Below the pieces are notes generated by a model. It saw only the letters and a program-made list of their open reading frames with translations, was not told the origin of the DNA and did no database searches. Both the position numbers and the translations under genes were made by a program. From Rhabditophanes sp. KR3021 (lineage: Eukaryota; Nematoda; Chromadorea; Rhabditida; Alloionematidae), in NCBI GenBank assembly GCA_963281155.1, contig CAUJLY010000001.1, positions 1,426,001-1,490,000 on the forward strand: a stretch of 64,000 nucleotides of DNA. The letters are read 5' to 3'. Positions 56,368 to 64,000 of the stretch are shown one piece after another (positions within the stretch are counted from its first letter, which is position 1; every line of letters starts with the position of its first letter).

Positions 56368-56775
56368 ATGCTTTGCGGCATTAAAATGATTGTTACTATG
56401 ATGTTCTTTTCTTTGATGGGATCAGCATTAACTATTAATCATTCAAGGTTGAATCGAATGCATATTAGAGGAATAATAGAACAAGAGTAAGTTATTTTTT
56501 ATTTTAACGCTTCCATCAACAATAATAATTCTTTTACTTCTAGAGCTCGAATCGAACAACTGAGAGATTCCCTCAGCAACAACTACCTTTCCCAATATAA
56601 CTCAAATTCCGCCCCACGCTCCGACCCACCTAAAAGAACAATGTCCCTCGATGCTTTCTCAGCCTACCACGACCTTAGCCAAGGCCCATACGTTCAACCC
56701 AGTGGTTCCAAATATTCTACCAAAAATTGTTTCTTATCTCCAGTTCAATGCAGTTTCTTCTATTACCGCAAATGA
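56368..56775 (+). CDS. Allatostatin-C / somatostatin-type neuropeptide precursor
   Basis: Two exons (56368-56486 and 56544-56775; 57-nt intron GTAAGTTATT...CTTCTAG) give 116 residues. The signal peptide core is KMIVTMMFFSLMGSALT. A charged spacer follows (NRMHIRGIIEQEARIEQLRD), then SAPRSDPPKR, a dibasic site, and the C-terminal part TMSLDAFSAYHDLSQGPYVQ through KNCFLSPVQCSFFYYRK. CFLSPVQC reproduces the allatostatin-C ring: two Cys separated by six residues, with Pro at +4 and Val at +5 (arthropod CYFNPVSC). The final RK would be trimmed. Such disulfide-cyclised peptides act on somatostatin/AstC-type GPCRs. Neither exon appears as a long open frame, so ORF-length gene finding would miss the gene. 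The family call rests on this short motif and the precursor layout. Confidence 0.72.
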
Positions 56776-57963
56776 GTCCTGGCGAGAAACGTCTCTCGCA
56801 TTAATATGCATATAATGTCATGTCACCACCTAAAAGCAACGGAAATAACCAAAGATCTTTAGAAAATCTCTTTTGATTACAAAAAGTGAATCTTCTAAAT
56901 ATGATCCATAAACACTTTAGTTTGTCTTCTTTATTGTCATTTATTATTTTTAAAAACAAGAATCAATTTATCTTATAAATTACTTTTTTCTTTATCAAAT
57001 CTTTTTGTAATCAAAATATGCATAATTATATTTTGTTTATTTACATATTTGATTTATTTGTTTGAAAATATAGTAAAAATATATTAATTGCGTGCTATTA
57101 TCTCTTCTAGAAATAGCAAACAACAATAAGTTGATATTGCAAAATGGTTTTAAACTAAAGACTCTTAAACATTAGTTAATTGAATTTTTGTTTGTCGATT
57201 TTGAGGTTGTTTATGATATAATTGCAATAAATGAGAGGAATACTATTATTAGGAAAAATGCTTAGGGCTAAGGATTAAAGTCTTAATGGATATTCTATTT
57301 ACATAAAGGTTCTTGGCACTTTTTCATAAAACAAGGTCTTTCTGTGGAAAGTTGTTATTAATATTTTTCACATAAAAAGACTTAAATAGTTTCACACATA
57401 CTAAGTTATGTGGTTATTTAGTTGATTAAACAAATCGTTCATTATTTCATGAACTTTGCCCAAAGTTGTGGGCTAAATAAAGGCGACATTTCATTTGAGT
57501 TAAAAAAGATTAAAATAAACTTTACATCAAATTAACTTACATGGTTTCTATTTTTGTATGCCACAAAAATGTATACGTCACCAAAACTTTTAAATTAATT
57601 TAAAAATACCCCTTTTATTAAATAAATAAGGAAGTTGTTTTTCTAATAATAATAATGAGTTCGATTAAATTAAATTGTAGAACACGGGGGAATTCTAAAA
57701 GATGCATTCGAGATATCTTTCATATGATGTCTTTAGAAAGAGAAATGTGAATGGAATTTGATTGTTTGCTTCGTTTTGTCTCGGAATATAAAAAGGGAAC
57801 TGTTTTTTGTGGTTACACGCTCACTACAAACTATTAATCAGAAATCAAAGTTGTAGCGAATGACCTTCTGATAAGACTACATCTTAATATTAGTAACGAT
57901 CGATTCCATGATCAACCAATTTATATACTTAACCATTGTACTATATTAAATTATTTATTTAAA
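56776..57963. other. Intergenic
   Basis: No protein gene is seen. A strong TATA-like ATATAAAAAG at about 57787 is followed by 170 nt without a usable ATG frame; a small noncoding RNA or the PEX12 5' leader could start there. Confidence 0.4.
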
Positions 57964-59665
57964 ATGGTCAACATCTTCTCCTCCCTCCGAACCTCAACAA
58001 CAATAACAGGCACTCAACCTTCTATTTTTGAAGTCTGGTATCCAGACAATCTGGCCACTTCCTTAACCTCAGCCTCAAAATTTTGTTTAAAGGTAAGTTT
58101 ACAAAGAAACTTTATCTTAGTTACTTAAAAATAAAATATATAAAAAGTCATATAATCATTGTTTGGATGTGTATATTCAAAGAAGTAAGTTAGTTGTAAT
58201 TTATTTGTTTATCTTATATGTGTTTGCTTCAAACTTTTCTTGAATTAGTATTTGATGGTATTCTTTGTTGCTGATCCAACCTCTTTCTAATCCTTTCCAA
58301 AGCAGTATTCTCGTCATATGCAGCCTTCTTAGACGCACATCTCATAGAATCAACCACACCAGGAGGTGTCTTGGCCTTCTTAACAATACACTTTCTGTTC
58401 AACAAAATAGGCAACTTCCTTGCCAATATCTTTTGTGCAAATTGAGAAGTTAGTCTCTCGCGTTCAGCAATGTCTTTGAATTTGCCATCCAATAGCATGT
58501 ACTTCTCCAGTTCGGACTCAATTAGGGTTAGAGCTCTTGAGATGATAGACCGTGACTTTGCTTTCATAGAGTAAATGGTAATGGAAATATTTGAGGAAAA
58601 TGGTTCTTTTAAAGAGCAAAAATTTAAATATTAAACATTGAAAATTTGTTGTTAATTTAAATGTTTGGTATTCAAATTTCCAACATCAGCACACTCTGTG
58701 AAAATTTATGTGGCATTCAAACTTTCTAGATACTAGCACACTTTAAAGGCTCAAACTACTCCAAAATCCACAACAATTTCGACGAACTTTACCTTCTCTT
58801 CAATGCCGTGTTAAATTTATTCTTCCTCAAACAATACGGAGCTAGTTTCTTCGAACATTTCTACGGGATCAAAAGAATAGTTTCAACCAAAGGAACAATT
58901 CCCTCCTCGAATTTGGATATTGGTCGTTCCCTTGGTCAACTTATCCTCTTGCCTTATCTGAAAGAAAAAATAGCAAGTTGGAAGGAACAACTAGCGTACC
59001 AGACTCCAGCAAATCAAAATAAATGGAAACGTCTTTTATTAAGATTTTGGCCATATATCGAGAAGATTTTAGCTGTATTAGGTGCACTTTTTCAGATTCT
59101 CTATCTTTTCAACTATTCCTCCATTCATTCACCTGACCTTTTGATTGCCGGTGTTCATTACGAAAAGTATTCAGATATTGACCTTAAATTATTAGAAAGC
59201 AATCGGATTTTGTTCAGTGGAAATGGAATAGGAGCCAGATTTTTGAATTTAGTTTTCTCAATTTTATCCAAATTTGGAAAAGTATTAAGTTTTGGGATGG
59301 TTGCTGTGCAAGTAGCTCAATATGTAGCTTCGAACACATCAAATGAAACGATGATGTCGATTATTAATCCTGGAGTTGGTGGAAAGCGGAATGGACCAGT
59401 TGATTTTCCTGTTAAAGTAACTTACTCTAAATTGAATTAAACTTAATTTTTATTGTAGAAATTAACGGAACGTGACACCTTCCAGTTATCAGAAAAGCAA
59501 TGCCCTCTTTGCTTGAAAAGCCGCAAAAACGACACAGTCCTTTCAGTTTCGGGTTATATTTTTTGCTTCACTTGCATTTATGGGTATGTCACAAAGCATG
59601 GCCAATGTCCTGTTACCTCTACACCTGCTACAAATAATAATTTAGTCAGATTATATTCGAATTAA
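57964..59665 (+). CDS. PEX12: Peroxin-12 (PEX12), peroxisomal ubiquitin-ligase RING protein
   Basis: Three exons (57964-58092, 58730-59416, 59459-59665) sum to 1,023 nt, giving 340 residues, close to the human 359. The N terminus contains PSIFEVWYPDNLATSLTSAS and DELYLLFNAVLNLFFLKQYG, then ASFFEHFYGIKRI, the PEX12 family signature, followed by membrane segments. The C-terminal RING-like zinc domain is CPLCLKSRKNDTVLSVSGYI followed by FCFTCIYGYVTKHGQCP; as in other PEX12 proteins it binds fewer zinc ions than a canonical RING. PEX12 works with PEX2 and PEX10 to ubiquitinate the import receptor PEX5 for recycling. Intron 1 (637 nt) is unusually long and hosts another gene on the opposite strand. 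Confidence 0.93.
58229..58567 (-). CDS. Unknown 112-aa basic helical protein nested in PEX12 intron 1
   Basis: The ATG at 58567 opens an intact intronless frame wholly inside the PEX12 first intron (58093-58729), on the opposite strand. The product is basic and helical: KSRSIISRALTLIESELEKY, KDIAERERLTSQFAQKILAR, then VDSMRCASKKAAYDENTALE and RIRKRLDQQQRI. No signal peptide, membrane span or recognised domain. Its composition (GC higher than flanking intron, few rare residues) supports a real gene. It might have arrived as a retrocopy, as it lacks introns. Confidence 0.65.
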   Translation of the reverse strand: MKAKSRSIISRALTLIESELEKYMLLDGKFKDIAERERLTSQFAQKILARKLPILLNRKCIVKKAKTPPGVVDSMRCASKKAAYDENTALERIRKRLDQQQRIPSNTNSRKV

Positions 59666-59721
59666 TATTATCCTCAGTGTTTTTAATAAAAAGTTAATTA
59701 TTAAATGTGTTTAACAAAAAA

Positions 59722-59792
59722 TGCGTCCGCCGGGAATCGAACCCGGGTCGCCCGCGTGGCAGGCGAGCATTCTACCACTGAACCACGAACGC
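59722..59792 (-). tRNA. trnG-GCC: tRNA-Gly (GCC)
   Basis: The minus strand reads GCGTTCGTGGTTCAGTGGTA... with acceptor stem GCGTTCG/CGGACGC (one G-U), anticodon loop CTGCCAC (anticodon GCC), and T-arm CCGGGTTCGATTCCCGG. It has 71 nt including the discriminator A, no intron, and lies 57 nt downstream of PEX12. It is fully canonical and predicted functional. Confidence 0.97.
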
Positions 59793-59946
59793 TTACTTCC
59801 ATTTGAAGTAGACATTGTTGTGGCTGTTGATTTTTGTAGAGTGGGTGGGTTTTTCATTTAAAAAGACGAATATGTATGGAAAACACATAAATATATGTAT
59901 AAATGATTATATGTGTAAAATGATTATATCGTATATTGAATAGATT

Positions 59947-61550
59947 CTAATTCAAAGACAAAAGTCTCTTATTTAAAATCAGCACATTCATCAGCTTCTT
60001 TAACAAGTTGATTGTCAGTAAAATAATGCTCTTCCATTCTTCAAGGTTCTTTAAAAGGGAAAAATGTCCAATTATAAACAGATCCCATCTTGCTGAAAGC
60101 ATAGGTCTTATAATGTTTTTGACATACACTTGCTTCTTTATTGGCTACTAAGGTTTTTCCAAAGCCTTTAGGAACAATAATGACTACATCCCAACTTTCG
60201 CAATTTCCGAATATTTTGAGAACTGTAGTTGACGAAAGCATCTTTATCCTTCTTTGCTTTATACGTACTAACATCGAGGTAAGAAGAAATAGGTTCAACC
60301 AGAAATTGCTCATTGTTACCAACTTTCACATAAGGTTTTCTTGGGTAATGAAAGTTGACTTTATCATCAATGAAATAAAATTGCGCATTTGGAAAGTAAG
60401 TAAACAATGCCATGACATTAAGAAAACTAAATCTGGTTCCATCGTCGACAATAATCAACTCAAAATTATATTTTCTAAATTTGATAGGGACAACGAAACG
60501 ACCGTATCCTTTGGAACAGACAAACATGTTAATTCCAAAATATTCAATCAACTTTAAGTCTATTTTGTCTTGGAGTTTTTTTCTTTTAGTGAGGAGAGAA
60601 ATCCCGTAAGTTAGATCGTTTCTTTTATCAGCTTCTTCTAGATCTGATACTAATTGTTTTTTTTCTAAGATCAAACTAGCCATTTTCGGGTCAGAGATAA
60701 AGACACTTTTAGACGTTAGAATTTCATCAAATCTCTTTATTGAAAAGTATGCACTTTTCAAGGTTAGAATACTTAACAAAACAGATTGAAATCTTATTGG
60801 ATGAACACCAGGTTCTGAAAAAAAGCATCTACATTTATCATAAAGAGATCCCCATAAATTGGATGTCATGTCCTCACAAGGCCATTTTCCACCCAAACCA
60901 ACAACTACTCTTTTTGGTAAGTGAGAAAAGAAATAGACATCTTTCATAAGTTGTTCCATCAACTTCCATTCTAGGTGGTGTTAATTTGTAAGTGAGTTGG
61001 ACTTGAACCTCATACATTTTGGACATCATTAGTTCCTTTAACTTCTTTTGACAAGCACCATAAACCAAGTGAAGCACCAATTGACAATCAAAGTAACCAT
61101 CAACACCTCTTCCTCGTGAGGTTTCTTTGACAACCGCGATTCTTCGGTAGGTCATAGGTTTGATTCCGGAATCAGACTTAAAGTTGAGTGGAACCATTGT
61201 TGGTGCTTTCCAACCCATATCGATGTTATTTACGTTTGAATCGTCATTATAGACCTTTTGCGTATGATGGAGCCGGTTAGAATGATGGTGTTTAAGAGAC
61301 AACTGGGTTCGAAGTCTACCTTAGTGTTAATTAGTAGGTATTTGGAGTGGTCGTAGCGTTCAGAGGTCATAGCAAATTCAGCAGATTTGACGATTTTACA
61401 CTTTTTCGCAAATTCGGCTATGTGCTTACATGGTTCTTGAGATGTGGAAAGTGTGAGGGAAGGCTGAGTAGGAGAATCGTTTCCGGAACCAATTCCTGAG
61501 TCGATTTGGTGGATGATCATGGCATCCCAGAAACCGTAGTTATTGTCCAT
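59947..61550 (-). pseudogene. Frameshifted unidentified coding region (~1.6 kb)
   Basis: Successive minus-strand open frames overlap end to end: 61550-61230 (ATG start), 61302-60874, 60962-60168, 60322-60041 and 60129-59947. Each has coding character and no internal stop, and the sense passes from one frame to the next within the overlaps. No GT-AG introns of suitable phase were found there. This is what a single coding region of about 500-530 codons looks like after a few single-base indels. Composition is richer in GC and less biased than the flanks. I do not recognise the protein; there is no transposase, integrase or polymerase motif. A horizontally acquired or virus-derived gene is possible but unproven; assembly indels are another explanation. 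Confidence 0.55.
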
Positions 61551-63744
61551 TTAACTAGAAGTATATTTTTATTTGAATAAGAAGTAATGTTCGGTAAAAT
61601 TAGTATGATTGAAGAACTACAATTTAACAAAAGTAATAGATTATAACTAACGCAATAGCAATGAAAGAAACTCAACCAAAGTAACTTATTTCATCCAACA
61701 CCATAACAATAAAAATTGAGTGATGAATACTTTCCTTCCGGACTTAACTACAATATTATTGCATGCCAAAATATTTCGAAATAATTTTGATAACCAAGGA
61801 TTTATTAATAAATTATTGTTTGGGAAGTTATTTTTGACAACCAGAAAAGGTGACACGCCAAAATCAAAAGAAATTTAGTTAAATGATAAAAGAAAGATAA
61901 TTAAATTAAACAATGAAAGAGAGAAAACTTATTTTTATTATGAGGAAAATGATGTGATAATAATAATATTTGTTAAAAGAATTTATTTTCAGAAAAGATC
62001 TTGATTTGGGCAAACTAGATTTAGCAATAAATTCTAAATAACAGACCTCGCATCTTCTACTGATGTTAACAAATGACAATATAGCTAAAATGTCTCCCTT
62101 ATGGACATAAAAATAGATGGCTGTATTTCTAATAATAATATGATTTAATAACACATAGCTATTTCAGATTAAATATATACATTTTATACTGGCGATTTCT
62201 TAAAAAGAAACTACTTGTCACTACATTATATTACCTCGGAAGACATATGCACCTTAATGTATATACTGCCTAGTTAGTAAGAACAGATTATCTGGTTAAT
62301 ATTTATTATAAATCTACACATGACTTGATTAAAATGAATGGAGGGGACAGAATGGCACATATGTAATACTAATGTACTTGTTTAAATATATATAAGTAAT
62401 GTATTCTTGTTTGGCTACAATGTGACAAAAAATTGTAAATGTGCGTGAGTAAGGTTTTGGTTAGGTGTGACTTAGTTATGGGCTTTCAGGAAACTTTTTA
62501 TAGACAGGATGGCTCCAAAAAGGGATATGAGGTAGTAGGATAAAAAGCATATGCGTTTTAAATGCATATGCATGTTTTATCTTTTTAAATAGAAAGTAGA
62601 AATGAACACATTTGTAGGTAAAAAATTGCTGTAGTTTAGATTAAAAAAGGTTATGCTGCAATCACCAACTCCCAGTGTATATTATTTTAAAAAAATGAAA
62701 AAGAGAGGTGCAAAATATATATTATTTGTCAAAAAAAGACAGACTCCTGCATCATCTGTTCCTCTGTATTTATATAACTTAGAAAATGTACCTTAATGTC
62801 ATATGTAAAATTGCATCTTTTATTTGAAATATATCAAACCATCTTATCATAATAAATTGTTTCCTTTGGACAATATAAATATCACTCTTATAAATAACAA
62901 ATGCAGAAGGTAAGATGGGGGTGTCTGTTTTGAGTAAGATATGCCCTTACATAAAATTAATATTTTGCAACAGCTTTCTTTATATAAGTCTTTGAGAGAT
63001 GCGAACAAAATCTGTATAAAAGTTATGTCTTTTACGATAAACTTTCAGTTGTTAAAATTGTTTTTTCTGATTTTACTGATTTATTTAGCAATTTATACGG
63101 ATTTATTTTATCTTTTAGCAATTCATCTTCTCCATTTTTGCTAAAAACAAATAAAGAGACTGAAAATAGGAAAAATTATTATTAACCTATATTTTAGAAC
63201 CTAACCGTAAATTAATTCAAATGCCTTTTACTATTCATTCAGGTCATTTGACACATAGAATAATTATAAACCAAAAAATGAAGTCAAACATTTTTGGTTA
63301 ACTTAATTAAATCCTGGTAGTTGTTCCATTTCAGTGACGCTTTTCCAACATTCCTTTGTTTCAATTAAGCAAAAAAGTGTAGCTCGAAGCTTTCTTTGAT
63401 TATCTCCTGACCTCAAAAAATCGAGATATGTCGATAGTATATAACAGTAAATATCTAAAACTTACTTGATGCCTATTCAGCCATAAATTTAAATGTGTCA
63501 AAAGCAAACGCATATTCTACTATTCAAATTATGCTTCGACATTTTGTCTTTTGTAACCATCTTACCAACAAAATACCACTTTTTATCACACAACCTCGCC
63601 GCTATTTTTGATAACCAACTTAATGCATTTACAGCACTTTTTTATTTACTCGTTTTTTTATATCCGTTATCCTATTAAAGTTAACTTGTAATTACCATGC
63701 ATATATTTAAAATCTTACTGTACGATAAAAATATGTATAAATAA
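61551..63744. other. Long intergenic region
   Basis: About 2.2 kb AT-rich. No supported gene. Two self-palindromic GCATATGC octamers lie 18 nt apart at about 62547-62572 (part of AAAGCATATGC...AAATGCATATGC). Short open frames at 61906-62154 (minus), 62941-63144 and 63493-63678 (plus) look random. Confidence 0.45.
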
Positions 63745-64000
63745 ATGTGTTTACCCCATACAGTTTCTAATTCTTTTTTTGGTTTAGAAGTATATTTAGT
63801 ATATGTATGCAATAAACGGACTTTTGAGTACAATATGTATGGAAGAAGCGTATATTCAGCGATCAAAGCAATGTTTGAGGTTCCTAACAACAATGAGCCT
63901 GTTTCGGTTCCGGTAATTTTGATATGCATCTAAGCTCAGCTAATTTAATATTTAGGCAATTGACTATTCCCAATTTATGAAACAAAAAAGACTCTTCTAC
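63745..64000 (+). CDS. 5' part of an unidentified gene, cut by the window edge
   Basis: An open frame from an ATG at 63745 (or, more conservatively, the in-frame ATG at 63835) runs to a donor GTAATT at 63913. After a 43-nt intron ending TTAATATTTAG, exon 2 begins at 63956 in phase 0 and is open to the end. The encoded segment RTFEYNMYGRSVYSAIKAMF, then EVPNNNEPVSVP and AIDYSQFMKQKRLFY, is clearly coding-like. I do not recognise the family from these residues. A GTATAAATA element just before 63745 is too close for that ATG but well placed for the 63835 start. Confidence 0.5.

Noticed and set aside
60136..60210. GFGKT sequence as a P-loop NTPase in the frameshifted region
   Set aside because: The Walker A pattern GxxxxGK(S/T) is not satisfied (no Gly five residues before), and no Walker B was seen.
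62540..62575. Paired GCATATGC palindromes as a hairpin or regulatory element
   Set aside because: Each octamer is self-palindromic and AT-rich; spacing and flanks give no stable stem or known site.
1..64000. CRISPR arrays, transposases, integrases, LTRs, rRNA or spliced-leader RNA genes
   Set aside because: I looked for direct-repeat arrays, transposase or reverse-transcriptase motifs and the conserved spliced-leader sequence on both strands and recognised none.

Overview
The window is AT-rich eukaryotic DNA from a nematode. The evidence is a PDF-2 neuropeptide precursor of the nematode type, an IRG-7-like giant secreted EGF/vWA/C-type-lectin protein, nematode-style seven-transmembrane chemoreceptors, a UDP-glucuronosyltransferase, and very short GT-AG introns (about 31-60 nt is common) with TTTTAG/TTTCAG acceptors. 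Genes are intron-poor (an intact 6.3-kb exon, and single-exon ACSL, TCAIM and PDF-2). Many start codons sit 30-50 nt downstream of a clear TATA box. The species cannot be named from sequence alone.

Layout, left to right. 1-177 is the N terminus of GEX-3/NCKAP1 (minus strand). 3.4-5.7 kb is a long-chain acyl-CoA synthetase. 6.1-6.65 kb is an unknown coiled-coil protein whose promoter carries a perfect RFX/DAF-19 X-box, suggesting a ciliary role. 7.5-8.5 kb is a decayed Cys-rich secreted protein. 10.2-10.5 kb is pdf-2. 15.3-15.9 kb is a Pro/Ala-repeat secreted (cuticle-like) protein with an internal frameshift. 17.7-20 kb holds chemoreceptor genes and fragments. 20.3-23.5 kb holds an acidic-loop protein, a fragment of the splicing factor SRRM2/RSR-2, and an LRR-like protein. 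24.2-27.1 kb holds two tiny genes and a 707-aa S/T-P-rich protein. 28.3-29.4 kb is another chemoreceptor. 31-34.4 kb is a tandem set of small secreted peptides sharing a basic-F-x-F-x-x-P core. 35.8-37.6 kb is a UGT, and 38.1-44.8 kb is the IRG-7-like gene. 45.8-47.6 kb is a second group of small secreted proteins, partly broken. 50.1-54.4 kb is EDEM2 then TCAIM. 56.4-56.8 kb is an allatostatin-C-like neuropeptide precursor. 58-59.7 kb is PEX12 with another gene nested inside its first intron on the opposite strand, then tRNA-Gly(GCC). 59.9-61.6 kb is a frameshifted unidentified coding region. The right edge starts a further gene.

Themes: (i) peptide signalling and secreted effectors (PDF-2, the AstC-like peptide, at least five small secreted basic or Cys-rich peptides); (ii) intestine/defence-type genes (the UGT and IRG-7-like genes, each with TGATAA GATA sites and a TATA box); (iii) conserved housekeeping genes (GEX-3, ACSL, EDEM2, TCAIM, PEX12). 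The best candidate for something undescribed is the 31-34.4 kb peptide family with the KRRFGFRLPN core. The AstC-like precursor and the X-box-driven unknown gene come next. All family names rest on recalled family motifs; no database search was run.
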